Assembly (NCBI GenBank): GCA_910586995.1
Contig: CAJUKZ010000009.1
Span: 19,489-83,488, forward strand
Origin: an uncultured Muribaculaceae bacterium
Lineage (GTDB): Bacteria; Bacteroidota; Bacteroidia; Bacteroidales; Muribaculaceae
Direction: 5' to 3'
DNA: 64,000 nt
In this document: piece after piece, positions 18,702 through 27,779 of the stretch
Position numbering within the stretch: position 1 is the first letter of the stretch
How the letters are laid out: the number at the start of each line of letters is the position of its first letter
Program-made: the position numbers and the translations under genes
The notes under the pieces: model-generated
What the model was told of the DNA's origin: nothing
Databases searched by the model: none
What the model saw: the letters and a program-made list of their open reading frames with translations, nothing else

Positions 18702-19362
18702 AGAATCTCTGGATCCGGCTTCTACGCCCTGGATATGGCTTGATCTGGATGACACGCTATGGGATTTCCGGCGCAACTCATTGGACACGCTGCGGGAGTT
18801 CTACGAGGTTCACGGTCTTTCGAGGTTATGGCCTGATGAAGATAGCTGGATAGACAGTTATCATGCGGTGAATGCCGGGCTGTGGGAACGTTACAGCCGG
18901 GGAGAGATAGACGAAGGTTTCTTGCGCATGGAGCGTTTTCGTGTGCCTCTGACCGAAGCCGGAATGCCGGATGATGAGGCGCGACGGTTGTCGGTATTTT
19001 TCGATACAGACTATCTTGAACGTCTTGCGAGCCGTAGCCGACTTGTGCCAGGAGCGCGTGAGTTGCTTGACAGGCTGCATGGGCGTGGTTTCAGACTCGG
19101 AATACTGAGCAACGGATTCGCCGACACGCAACGCAAGAAACTGCAGGTGTCAGGTATAGCGCATTATTTCAGTCATGTGGTTCTGAGCGAGGAAGCAGGA
19201 GCGCCTAAGCCGTCGGTAGCGATATTCAGATATGCCGAGCATATGTGCGGAGCTGAAGCGCGCGAATGTGTGATGATAGGCGACAATCCGTCGACCGACA
19301 TAGCCGGTGCTTTGGCAGCCGGATGGCGTGCGTGCCTGATCTCCGATATTCTCGGAATGTGA
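18691..19362 (+). CDS. YjjG-like HAD hydrolase (noncanonical pyrimidine nucleotidase type)
   Basis: A 223-residue haloacid dehalogenase phosphatase. Motif I is LDLDDTLWDF (nucleophile Asp18, acid Asp20), the cap is alpha-helical, motif II is ILSNGF, the motif III Lys is in GAPKPSVAIF, and motif IV is MIGDNPSTDIAGA. The WDF after motif I and the cap are the pattern of YjjG/YfnB nucleotidases, which clean up damaged pyrimidine nucleotides. Substrate specificity cannot be confirmed from sequence. It starts 11 bp inside the transporter gene and is last in the operon. Confidence 0.85.
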   Translation: MSFEESLDPASTPWIWLDLDDTLWDFRRNSLDTLREFYEVHGLSRLWPDEDSWIDSYHAVNAGLWERYSRGEIDEGFLRMERFRVPLTEAGMPDDEARRLSVFFDTDYLERLASRSRLVPGARELLDRLHGRGFRLGILSNGFADTQRKKLQVSGIAHYFSHVVLSEEAGAPKPSVAIFRYAEHMCGAEARECVMIGDNPSTDIAGALAAGWRACLISDILGM

Positions 19363-19374
19363 GCGCATAAGGCA

Positions 19375-19418
19375 GTCCCGGAAACGCTGCCTCTGTTATG
19401 ATGCGGAATTTCCGGGAC
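19375..19418. terminator. Inverted repeat between convergent HAD and capsid-like genes
   Basis: A perfect 10-bp inverted repeat (GTCCCGGAAA 19375-19384 / TTTCCGGGAC 19409-19418) sits between convergent genes. No clear T-tract follows on either strand, so it is a likely but not certain terminator. Confidence 0.55.
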
Positions 19419-19443
19419 GTGGGTATGGCCTTATTCAGGTGTT

Positions 19444-20688
19444 TCAGCCTGCGGAAGTCATGTCGATGACACGCAGGTGTGCTTTAGGATTGCGTAGCAC
19501 AAGACAACTGCATTCTGTTATGACTATGGCATCGGTATTCCTGATTCCAGCTCCGCGCAGGTCGAGACGGTCGGTGCGGAAGGGGATGTGTGAATATTTT
19601 GTGATGTATTCAGGGTCAATTACCATGCCGTCGGCCGAGTGTCCGCAATCGTCGAAAATCTCGGAGTGTATGACGTAGAGTCGGCCGAAGTTGGTGATTA
19701 TCTCCCTGAATTCAAGACCCCATTTCACATAAGTCTGGTTGCCTTGAAGGATCTTGTGGGTCGAGAGGTGCGCGATCTTCGACATAAGGTCAGATCCGGC
19801 AAGGAGAATCTTGCGGTGATTGCCTGAGTTCTTGGTAAAAGCTTTGCGGCAGAGATCAACAAGCGTAGCTTCCGAGAACGTCTTTCCGGCAGGGATGCTG
19901 AACTCGTCGCCGGCCTGATTCCATATACCTCCTGTAAGGAAAATCTCCTCGTTTGTGTCGGGATGGCGCATGCGCAATTTTTTGCCGAAGATAAAGTTTT
20001 TCTCCATTCCGAGTCTCATGTCGGCAATCGCGATCTCCTCCTGGTCCGAGAAGCTCCAGCCAACTTCTTTATTGCTGATTCTCTGTAAAATAGATTGCTC
20101 TACCTGCATTTTAAAAATTTGGCAGAAATTTGAGGATTTGGTCGGAAGTGCTTCGAACTGAGGCGTCTGCACGTCGAGTTCAGCCGCCGCTCGCCCCATG
20201 CGCACTACAGGCGATCCGGCGGGGACGCTGGTTGCAAATTTTCCGCCGGCAGATTCGCGTCCGAGGTTGAAGACACAGGCCTGTACGCTGTCTTTGTCGG
20301 CAGCAATCACGTAGCCTGTGACGTGGCCGGTCTCACCAGTGTTGGCGTCGGCATATTTGGCGGCAGGGAAGAGAATTGTCTCCGATGGCTGGAATATGGC
20401 ATTGCGGTCGGTCGAGAATTCCACTATGATTCCTGTATCTGTGCTGTCGGGGGTGACGGAGGTTGTAATAGCACCGGAGAGATTTGCCTATATTTCTTTG
20501 GATGCTACAGAGTAGTAGTCCACAATCATAGATCCGCAAGGACGGCATCCTGCGAGGCGGGAGATCTGGTCGACAGGGGTTGCCATCGGGCGTACTTTCA
20601 CGATGCGCTGGTCTATCTCGTTGCGCAGCAGCGACGGCGACATTTCGCGGGAATCGGTGGTTGTCAGTGGTTTTGCATTGATTTCCAT
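19444..20688 (-). pseudogene. Orphan phage major-capsid-like gene with one in-frame TAG
   Basis: The minus-strand frame from 20688 to 19444 is open for 414 codons except for one TAG at 20490-20488 (codon 67). Both halves read in the same frame: the first ends YYSVASKEI, the second resumes ANLSGAITTSV and runs 347 codons to a TGA. The product resembles HK97-fold tailed-phage major capsid proteins of the SU10/DUF5309 type, for example WSFSDQEEIAIADMRLGMEK and IFGKKLRMRHP, then RKILLAGSDLMSKIAHLS. I recognise the family only by general resemblance. No terminase, portal, tail or integrase lies within 20 kb. It has a TAACTTTG element upstream and no second lesion. It may be a fresh pseudogene, a base-call error, or a gene read by TAG suppression. 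Confidence 0.6.
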
Positions 20689-20761
20689 AGTTTTAGTAAA
20701 AGATTGATAAGTTTGTAATGTTAATAAAAACGTGTAATGGATGTCATGACTGATGACACTG

Positions 20762-20769
20762 CAAAGTTA
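20762..20769 (-). promoter_or_regulatory. Promoter -7 element upstream of the capsid-like gene
   Basis: TAACTTTG on the minus strand (20769-20762) matches the Bacteroidetes -7 box and would give a leader of about 65 nt. No TTTG is found at the right distance upstream, so the promoter is weak or activator dependent. Confidence 0.45.
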
Positions 20770-20874
20770 GCCACAGGCAGCGTCTGTCCGACCCGGAAGT
20801 TTGCCCGGTCGGGAAACAAGCTCCGGATTTGTAGAGATTTGTCCGGTATCACAGCAGATTAGTGTGCGCCTGAG

Positions 20875-20906
20875 TATGGAAATGCCGCGATTTCTTTGTA
20901 ACTTTG
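20875..20906 (+). promoter_or_regulatory. Promoter of the GlmU-like gene
   Basis: TATG at 20875-20878 (near TTTG), a 20-bp spacer and TAACTTTG at 20899-20906. The predicted transcript starts near 20913, so the coding start must be the ATG at 20922 or 20928, not the upstream ATG at 20904. Confidence 0.6.
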
Positions 20907-20921
20907 TACATCACAATATGC

Positions 20922-22160
20922 ATGAATATGAAAGTATCACTTGTCGTCTTTAGAGATCCGGAGGATGTGAGGCTCAATCTGCTTCCTCTGACATATACAC
21001 GCCCTATAAGTGAGATAACTATGGGTGCGCTCACAATACGTGAAAAGTGGCTCAGAAGAATTGATGCTGATGCCTATTGCTGGCTCACAGCAGACTATCT
21101 TACGGAAAAGTTTCCATCCGAACCGATAAGGCTGTCGGAAAGAGCAACCTGTGGGTTATGCGCCGGCGCTACTCTTACGGTGGACGGCAATGTGCTTCCT
21201 TCCGACAATCTTGTAGCAGCCATATCAAAGGCTGTGGACAGCCATCCCGGTCAGCCGCTGACTCTTGCAGCTCCCGGTGGTAAGGTATTCGGAACATATG
21301 TGCCTGAGGATACAGACGTGAAGGATGCCCTGACTGCTGTGCTTGATTGTCCGTTAGTGACTATTGACTGGGTGTATGACATATTCCTGAAGAATTTCGA
21401 TGCGATAGCGGATGATTTCGCATTGCTGACCAACGGGCGCAAGTCTGCGCCGCTCGATCCGTCGTGCCGTCTGGTGGGAGATCCGTCGCAGCTTTTCATT
21501 GAGGAAGGTGCGGAAGTCACCGGTGCTATCATCAATGTGACGTCAGGTCCGGTATACATATCCTCGACATCCACAGTGATGGAGGGTGCTTGTATGCGTG
21601 GCCCGATAGCGATGTGTGCGCATTCCCAGGTGAACATGGGTACAAAAGTATATGGAGGCACTACATTGGGAGTTTATTGTAAAGTAGGCGGCGAGATCAA
21701 CAATGTAGTGATGCTGGGCTATTCCAACAAGGCTCACGAAGGCTTCCTTGGAAATGCGGTGATAGGCCAGTGGTGCAATCTCGGTGCAGGATGTGTGGCA
21801 TCAAATCTGAAGAACGACTATACGGAAATAAAGTTGTGGAATTATCCTGCGCATCGTTTCCTGCGCACAGGTCTGCAATTCTGCGGATTGATAATGGGAG
21901 ACCACTCCAAGGCCGGGATCAACTCGATGTTCAACACAGCATCTGTGACCGGAGTAGGCGTGAATATCCACGGGTCAGGATTTCCACGCAATTTCGTGGC
22001 CTCATTTCAGGAGGGATCGACTGCGGGTCTGACAGATGTGCCAATGGCTAAGTTCCTCGACACCGCGCGCCGCATGATGGCACGGCGAAATGTGGAACTT
22101 ACTGAGGCTGATGTGCGTATGTTTGATGCGATACGCCACATAGCCGACGACTACAAATAG
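20922..22160 (+). CDS. GlmU-like sugar-nucleotide transferase family protein
   Basis: A 412-residue member of the Bacteroidetes GlmU-like family. The N-terminal half has the family opening RLNLLPLTYTRPISEI...LTIREKW but lacks the LxxGxGTRM loop of true nucleotidyltransferases. The C-terminal half is a left-handed beta-helix of hexapeptide repeats (about residues 190-340) with VKVGGEINNVVMLGYSNKAHEGFLG and LGAGCVASNLKNDY, resembling the acetyltransferase domain of GlmU. The role is probably acyl or acetyl transfer on a sugar nucleotide. The start may be 20922 or 20928. It is transcribed toward the antiporter gene 48 bp downstream. Confidence 0.82.
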   Translation: MNMKVSLVVFRDPEDVRLNLLPLTYTRPISEITMGALTIREKWLRRIDADAYCWLTADYLTEKFPSEPIRLSERATCGLCAGATLTVDGNVLPSDNLVAAISKAVDSHPGQPLTLAAPGGKVFGTYVPEDTDVKDALTAVLDCPLVTIDWVYDIFLKNFDAIADDFALLTNGRKSAPLDPSCRLVGDPSQLFIEEGAEVTGAIINVTSGPVYISSTSTVMEGACMRGPIAMCAHSQVNMGTKVYGGTTLGVYCKVGGEINNVVMLGYSNKAHEGFLGNAVIGQWCNLGAGCVASNLKNDYTEIKLWNYPAHRFLRTGLQFCGLIMGDHSKAGINSMFNTASVTGVGVNIHGSGFPRNFVASFQEGSTAGLTDVPMAKFLDTARRMMARRNVELTEADVRMFDAIRHIADDYK

Positions 22161-22208
22161 TAAATAACGACAGCCTGTACCGAAGGCGAAAAATCACCCC
22201 TCCGAACA

Positions 22209-24323
22209 ATGGCCGCACCGATGCCTTTAGTTACCAATCCGGTACCTATATTTTTCATAGTTCTGTCTATCATTCTGTTCGCCCCGCTTTTGCTGAACAG
22301 GCTGAAGATACCGCATATCATCGGAATGATAGTGGCGGGAGTGGTGATCGGCCCGTATGGACTCAATGTACTGGCCAGGGACTCATCGTTCGAGATATTC
22401 GGGCAGGTCGGAATTCTATATCTCATGTTCCTTGCCGGACTTGAGATAGACATGTATCATTTGAAACTGAACCTGCGGCGGGGAACTGCATTCGGGTTGT
22501 TGACTCTGCTAATTCCACTTGGACTTGGGGTGTTTACCAGTGTATATATACTGCATGTGGACTGGCTGACGGCCATGCTGCTCGGTGCGATGTATGCATC
22601 CCATACTCTGATTTCCTATCCGGTGATCACGCGCTATGGAATAAGCAAGTCGCCTCCTGTTCTTATTGCAATTGTTGGTACGCTGATAGCAGTGATAGGC
22701 GCTCTGCTTGTACTTGCTGTCACTACCAATATAAAACGCGAGGGTGCATTCGATGCTTCCGAGATCATACAATTGCTTGTGCTTGTGGGAATTTATGTAG
22801 CGGCGGTGCTCTATACTTTCCCTCGAGTGACTCGTTGGTTCTTCAAGCGTTATTCCGACAAGGTGACGCAATATGTATATGTGCTCGCTATGGTATTCTT
22901 GTCGGCGTGGGCCGCACAGCTCATACACCTCGAGCCTGTATTGGGCGCATTCTTTGCCGGAATCGTGCTTAACAGGTTCATACCTTCGGCGTCGCCGTTG
23001 ATGTATTCGATCGAATTTGTGGGCAATGCTCTGTTCATACCTTATTTCCTTATAGGTGTTGGAATGATGATAAACATGCGTGTGCTGGCCAACAGCGGCA
23101 CGCTTGCTATGGCAAGTGTCATGCTGGCCGTGGCACTTGTGAGCAAGTGGCTTCCGGCACTTATTACGCAGAAGATCTACGGTATGGACAGTCCGTCGCG
23201 CAACATTATATTCGGTCTTACTGCCGCTCATACGGCAGTGGCGCTCGCTGTGGTGTCGTTGGGCTACAGCATGGAGATGTTCGACGAGCAGGTGCTTAAC
23301 GGCACAGTGCTTGTTATTCTTGTGACCTGCGCGCTTGCACCAATAATAACGTCGCGTGCTGCAGCTAAGGAGAAGATAAGGTTGATGGGCGAGGAGCAGT
23401 CAGGCTCAGGACAGTCCGGAAGTCAGGCCCAGCGCAGTGTCAGGACAGCCGTGGCCGTGAGCAATCCGCTCACGATTCAGGGGCTTGTGGAACTTGCCGT
23501 GCTGATGAATGACCCGGACTCACGGTCTGACGTGACGGCAGTGCATGTGCGTAACGATAATACAGCCAAGGCCAAGACTTTGAGCCGCAATGCACTTGAG
23601 GAGGCAAGAAAAGCCGCTGCAGCTGCAAACGAGAGTATCACGGGTGTGGAGCGATTCGACCTGAACACTGTCACTGGACTTGCCAATATAGTGGCGGAGC
23701 GTGATATAGACCGTATAATAGTGGGACTGCACAGGCGATCGACGGTGATCGACAGTTTCCTGGGCGTGAAGATAGATCAGCTTCTGAATTCCACTAACCG
23801 TATGCTTGTAGTGGCGCGCTGCTATATTCCAGCCGGCGCGGTGACGCGCATAGTGGTGTCTGTACCTGATCAGGCGCAGTATGAGACCGGATTCACCGGA
23901 TGGGTTACGGCTGTGGCGAATCTGACCTCGCAGATTGGATGCAGGGTGATATTCTGCTGTTCGGACGATGTACGTGTGGCCATTACATCTGTTCTGAGGG
24001 CCAAGGGATATGGCATAAGGTTTGAGTTCAGGACTGTAAACGACCGTGATGACTTTGTGATCTTGTCCCGCCGCATACTGTCCGACGACCTGTTTATCTT
24101 CGTTGGAGCAAGGGCCAATTCGCTTAGCTACAATGCCCACATATCAGAGATGCCCGACTTTATCGACCGTCATTTTTCGGCTAATAATCTTCTGGTGATA
24201 TATCCTGAGCAGTTCGGTGCGGAGGCTGTGCCGATTTCGTTCACCGATCCGCGTTCGGCTGATATCACTACAGCACCATCGCCGGTTCTCAACCGTCTGC
24301 GCCGCCTGTTGCGCCGCCGCTGA
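22209..24323 (+). CDS. CPA2-family cation:proton antiporter with cytosolic USP-like domain
   Basis: A 704-residue Kef/NapA-type monovalent cation:proton antiporter. About 12 membrane helices fill residues 10-390, with IIGMIVAGVVIGPYGL near residue 37, YLMFLAGLEIDM (the usual LFxxGLE) near 80, and FFAGIVLNRFIP near 255. The soluble C-terminal half (about 410-690) looks like two universal-stress-protein-type Rossmann folds (VAVSNPLTIQGLVELAVLM; RIVVSVPDQAQYETGF), likely regulatory. It would exchange Na+ or K+ for protons across the inner membrane. It ends at a strong terminator shared with the convergent DUF3332 gene. Confidence 0.92.
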   Translation: MAAPMPLVTNPVPIFFIVLSIILFAPLLLNRLKIPHIIGMIVAGVVIGPYGLNVLARDSSFEIFGQVGILYLMFLAGLEIDMYHLKLNLRRGTAFGLLTLLIPLGLGVFTSVYILHVDWLTAMLLGAMYASHTLISYPVITRYGISKSPPVLIAIVGTLIAVIGALLVLAVTTNIKREGAFDASEIIQLLVLVGIYVAAVLYTFPRVTRWFFKRYSDKVTQYVYVLAMVFLSAWAAQLIHLEPVLGAFFAGIVLNRFIPSASPLMYSIEFVGNALFIPYFLIGVGMMINMRVLANSGTLAMASVMLAVALVSKWLPALITQKIYGMDSPSRNIIFGLTAAHTAVALAVVSLGYSMEMFDEQVLNGTVLVILVTCALAPIITSRAAAKEKIRLMGEEQSGSGQSGSQAQRSVRTAVAVSNPLTIQGLVELAVLMNDPDSRSDVTAVHVRNDNTAKAKTLSRNALEEARKAAAAANESITGVERFDLNTVTGLANIVAERDIDRIIVGLHRRSTVIDSFLGVKIDQLLNSTNRMLVVARCYIPAGAVTRIVVSVPDQAQYETGFTGWVTAVANLTSQIGCRVIFCCSDDVRVAITSVLRAKGYGIRFEFRTVNDRDDFVILSRRILSDDLFIFVGARANSLSYNAHISEMPDFIDRHFSANNLLVIYPEQFGAEAVPISFTDPRSADITTAPSPVLNRLRRLLRRR

Positions 24324-24348
24324 TTGCAGATCAGGAAAGATATAAGAA

Positions 24349-24390
24349 GCCCCGCAGTTCAGGTGACATCTGAACTGCGGGGCCGATATT
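24349..24390. terminator. Bidirectional terminator after the antiporter
   Basis: A perfect 14-bp stem (24349-24362 with 24370-24383) and a 7-nt loop, followed by CGATATTTTT on the plus strand, between two convergent genes. Confidence 0.9.
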
Positions 24391-24404
24391 TTTATAACCT
24401 TGGA

Positions 24405-24950
24405 TCAGCGTGCTGCGAGAGATGTGGACTGAACCATCTGCTGATATGCCAGTACACCGGCATCACTCAGTTCGACAACAGTGGTCTCTCCGCCGGGAGC
24501 GGCCATGCGCACGTGTGTGTCGTCGACGAAAGTAAAGAGATCGAATGATTCCTCACCTACGGTTGCGCTCCAGGTCTTGTCGTCGGCGTCGAAATCAAGG
24601 CGAACCTGCGATCCGTCGTTGCAGCTTACGATGGTGTAGCCTGAGCCATCGCAGTTGACGAGATATTTGCCGTCGTTGCCCTCGATGAGTCTTGTGCCCT
24701 GAGCCACGGGATTGTCTCCGCTCCAGAACTCAATACTGTTGAGTACCAGGAGGTCTGCCAAGCATGATACTTCATAGACGGGGAGTACCCAGAAGGCGAA
24801 GAATACAAGTTCGTTGACGAACTTAGGTCCGATCGACTGATTCCAGGAGAGCAGCTTGTTGGATAGCTGGAAGCTTCCTATGCATGATGAGAGCAGCATC
24901 GAGCCGCCGATGGCGCAGATCAACGCTACGCTGAGGAATTTCTTTTTCAT
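24405..24950 (-). CDS. DUF3332 family lipoprotein
   Basis: A 181-residue lipoprotein with lipobox LLSSC (Cys23). The first mature segment has the DUF3332 signature: a Gly/Ser/Phe start, LSNKLLSWNQSIGPKFVNE, and a membrane-associated FAFWVLPVYEVSCLADLLVLNSIEFW stretch. A C-terminal beta-rich region follows. Function is unknown; in other Bacteroidetes the family is a common stand-alone envelope lipoprotein. It ends against the terminator shared with the antiporter. Confidence 0.85.
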   Translation of the reverse strand: MKKKFLSVALICAIGGSMLLSSCIGSFQLSNKLLSWNQSIGPKFVNELVFFAFWVLPVYEVSCLADLLVLNSIEFWSGDNPVAQGTRLIEGNDGKYLVNCDGSGYTIVSCNDGSQVRLDFDADDKTWSATVGEESFDLFTFVDDTHVRMAAPGGETTVVELSDAGVLAYQQMVQSTSLAAR

Positions 24951-25015
24951 AAGCGAATGGATGATGGGTTAGAGTTTATTTTAATTATTGGAAATTGTAA
25001 GGATTGAGCCGAAAT

Positions 25016-26443
25016 TTAAGCTTTAATGCGTTTGCGCACGCGGTCGTAGAGCGATATTACGTCCTTTACGTAGCGTGTTGTCTCTGTGCCACGGAAATAT
25101 CCGTAGCGGCAGACGGGATCATTGAAATATTCCGGTTTCGACTTCATCAGCAGGGCTTTCTCTACGTTTCCGTCCCAGACTTGCGGATTCAGTCCGTATT
25201 TTTTAGCCAATGCGATGGCATCGCGTACGTGGGCTATGCCGCCGTTGTATGCTGCCATGATGAATTTGCGCCTCTCCACCGGATCCGGTACGTCGGAGGA
25301 GAGAGATTTGTCGAGCAGGTTGTATATCTTAGTGGCAAGGCGGATGCTCGTTTCCGTGTCGGCAAGTTGTGCCGGCGAAGCTCCGAACTGACGTCCTGTG
25401 CCGGGCATGATCTGCATCACTCCGCGAGCACCGGCCCACGACACCGCCGAGGGATTGAAACGGCTCTCTACGAAACCCTGCGAGGCGAGCAGTCGCCAGT
25501 CAATGTCGGCTTCGGATGCATATTTGCGGAAATATGCATCGAAAGGCGATACGTGGCCTTTGCTGAGGTCGAGGGTCATTATGGATGGAGGCAGACCTTT
25601 GCTTAGTTCGAAGTAGCGTTTAAGCAGCACAGCGTTTTCCTTGCGTGGCTCGTCCATCGCAAACCAAGCGTTTATGGAGTCGGCGAGCCAGGCGTTGCCG
25701 GACGCCACACCCCATGATGCTTTCTGCGGAAAACTTACCTCAAGGCTGATGTCGAGGTTTGGGTAATACGTCTTGTTGATTCTGGCTATGTCGCTGTCTA
25801 CGATGGTGAGAGGAATTTCGTCTTGCGACACCATCTCGATAAGGTCTTCAGTGATCAGAGTGTCCCGGTCGATCGGATGGATATTGATGCCTCCGCCGAG
25901 ATTTTCGTTGATATTCTCGAGACGGTGTTGGTATTTCGAATCTTTCTCCACATAGACGTCACGACCGATGAGTTCGGTGACGTTGGTTATGCGCGGGTAT
26001 CCGCCTTTGGGCTGCTTCGGCTGCACAAGCACCTGCGAGGTGAATGTCTCCGGCCCGCAGGGGATGATGTGTTCCTTGTATTCTGCCGTGACAGGAATTT
26101 CGTAGGCCAATATATCAACCTCTCCGGAGTCGAGCATACGAACGAGAGAATTGAGGCTTGTCGCTACCTGTAGATCAAGCACGAGCCCTTTGGCCGTGGC
26201 GAAGTCGTTGATGAGCGAGTAGTCGTAGCCCATAGGCTCGCCACGGTAGATGAAGTACGACATAGGACTGTAGAGTGTGCCTACGCGCAAGGTGTCGGGC
26301 AGGGAATGCGAGGTGGTGTCGTCGGTGCGTACGCCGGATGCCGCGCCTCCTGAGCATGCTGGCGCGGATATGATCAGCATCACGGTCATGATGAAGAAAA
26401 GCGCTGAGGCTATGCGGGAGAGAAAGACCGTGGGCTGCTTCAT
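25016..26443 (-). CDS. MltF-like lytic murein transglycosylase with substrate-binding domain
   Basis: This 475-residue periplasmic lipoprotein (candidate lipidated Cys30 in SAPACSGG) joins an SBP_bac_3-type solute-binding domain (about 50-290) to a C-terminal SLT lysozyme-like domain (about 300-465). The catalytic Glu is Glu326 in SQGFVESRFNP, followed by GARGVMQIMPGTG and the YNGGIAHV active-site strand. The order matches E. coli MltF, where the binding domain senses muropeptides and controls glycan cleavage. It lies 34 bp downstream of purM on the same strand; transcription with purM is possible but there is no shared function. Confidence 0.92.
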   Translation of the reverse strand: MKQPTVFLSRIASALFFIMTVMLIISAPACSGGAASGVRTDDTTSHSLPDTLRVGTLYSPMSYFIYRGEPMGYDYSLINDFATAKGLVLDLQVATSLNSLVRMLDSGEVDILAYEIPVTAEYKEHIIPCGPETFTSQVLVQPKQPKGGYPRITNVTELIGRDVYVEKDSKYQHRLENINENLGGGINIHPIDRDTLITEDLIEMVSQDEIPLTIVDSDIARINKTYYPNLDISLEVSFPQKASWGVASGNAWLADSINAWFAMDEPRKENAVLLKRYFELSKGLPPSIMTLDLSKGHVSPFDAYFRKYASEADIDWRLLASQGFVESRFNPSAVSWAGARGVMQIMPGTGRQFGASPAQLADTETSIRLATKIYNLLDKSLSSDVPDPVERRKFIMAAYNGGIAHVRDAIALAKKYGLNPQVWDGNVEKALLMKSKPEYFNDPVCRYGYFRGTETTRYVKDVISLYDRVRKRIKA

Positions 26444-26477
26444 AATTTACCGGATATTATTAATGTAAAATTGACTC

Positions 26478-27644
26478 TTAATATTCGAAAGTGCCTTCTT
26501 CCGAGATGATGGTCAGACGGTTGGCCTGAGCATCCTCCACCCGGCCGACTATGCGTGCGTCTATCCCGAAGCTTTGCGCAATGTCTATTACTGCCTGGGC
26601 GTGTTCGGGTGCGAGGTATATCTCCATGCGGTGTCCCATGTTGAATACCTTGTACATCTCTTTCCAGTCTGTGCCGCTTTCGCGTGCTATGAGACGGAAC
26701 AGCGGAGGGATGGGGAAAAGATTGTCTTTGATCACGTGCTTGTTTTCGACGAAGTGCATCACTTTTGTCTGAGCGCCTCCGGAGCAGTGGACCATGCCGT
26801 GAATCTCCGGACGCATGGCGTCGAGGACGGCCTTGATCACAGGTGCGTAGGTGCGGGTGGGGGACAATACGAGTTTGCCTGCGTCGAGAGGAGATCCCTC
26901 TACATTGTCGGTCAGGGCCACCGAGCCGCAGTATGCCAGATCGGACGGGACGGCGGAATCAAAGCTTTCTGGGTATTTCTCAGCTATGTATTTGGCAAAC
27001 ACGTCGTGGCGGGCCGAGGTGAGGCCGTTGCTGCCCATGCCTCCGTTGTAGCCTTGTTCATAGGTTGCCTGTCCGAAGGAAGCAAGACCTACGATTACGT
27101 CGCCACCGCGTATGTTTCCGTTATCAATTACGTCGGAGCGGCGCATGCGGCATGTCACAGTGCTGTCGACTATGATAGTGCGTACGAGGTCGCCTACGTC
27201 GGCAGTCTCTCCGCCTGTAGCATATACGCCCACACCCATGTCGCGCATCTGTGCGAGTAATTCTTCCGTTCCGTTGATTATAGCCGAGATCACTTCACCG
27301 GGGACGAGCATTTTGTTGCGCCCGATGGTTGATGATACGAGGATATTGTCGGTTGCTCCTACACACAGCAGGTCGTCAATATTCATGATCAGAGCATCCT
27401 GGGCTATACCTTTCCATACGCTGAGATCTCCGGTCTCGCGCCAGTATACGTAGGCAAGCGATGATTTCGTGCCGGCTCCGTCGGCATGCATTATGTTGCA
27501 CCATTGAGGATCACCTCCGAGGATGTCGGGGATGATCTTGCAGAATGCTTTTGGATACAGTCCTTTGTCAACGTTCTTGATGGCGGCGTGGACGTCTTCC
27601 TTGGACGCGGACACGCCGCGCATGATATAGCGCTCATATGTCAT
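26478..27644 (-). CDS. purM: PurM-like phosphoribosylformylglycinamidine cyclo-ligase
   Basis: The 388-residue product is an AIR-synthase of the Bacteroidetes type, closing the imidazole ring in purine synthesis (FGAM + ATP to AIR). It has the PurM/PurL fold: HADGAGTKSSLAY (substrate and Mg-ATP loop), DDLLCVGA, the ATGGETADVGDLV motif near residue 142, and ASFGQATYEQGYNGGMGSNG. It is longer than E. coli PurM (345) and starts with YMRGVSASKEDVHAAI instead of the usual AGVDIDAG, a variant known in this phylum. It has its own promoter. Confidence 0.9.
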   Translation of the reverse strand: MTYERYIMRGVSASKEDVHAAIKNVDKGLYPKAFCKIIPDILGGDPQWCNIMHADGAGTKSSLAYVYWRETGDLSVWKGIAQDALIMNIDDLLCVGATDNILVSSTIGRNKMLVPGEVISAIINGTEELLAQMRDMGVGVYATGGETADVGDLVRTIIVDSTVTCRMRRSDVIDNGNIRGGDVIVGLASFGQATYEQGYNGGMGSNGLTSARHDVFAKYIAEKYPESFDSAVPSDLAYCGSVALTDNVEGSPLDAGKLVLSPTRTYAPVIKAVLDAMRPEIHGMVHCSGGAQTKVMHFVENKHVIKDNLFPIPPLFRLIARESGTDWKEMYKVFNMGHRMEIYLAPEHAQAVIDIAQSFGIDARIVGRVEDAQANRLTIISEEGTFEY

Positions 27645-27669
27645 TGTGTGGGTTTTTTATATTCAGGCG

Positions 27670-27701
27670 CAAATTTAACGTTTTTCTCTTAGAAGAACAA
27701 A
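27670..27701 (-). promoter_or_regulatory. Promoter of purM
   Basis: On the minus strand TTTG (27701-27698), a 20-bp spacer and TAAATTTG (27677-27670) match the consensus. The TTTG box abuts the T-tract of the terminator of the preceding gene. Confidence 0.75.
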
Positions 27702-27754
27702 ACAGACAGCCGTATAGTTTACCGGTGCGGGCGATAAACTGTACGGCTGTCTGT
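27698..27754 (-). terminator. Terminator of the secreted repeat protein gene
   Basis: A 20-bp stem with one mismatch (27702-27721 with 27735-27754) and a 13-nt loop, followed on the minus strand by TTTTG. It ends transcription from 29.6 kb before purM. Confidence 0.9.
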
Positions 27755-27779
27755 ATAAGTTGTATCGGTATGGCGCGGA

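Noticed and set aside
19444..20688. Complete prophage
   Set aside because: Only one structural gene is present and all surrounding genes are chromosomal housekeeping genes.
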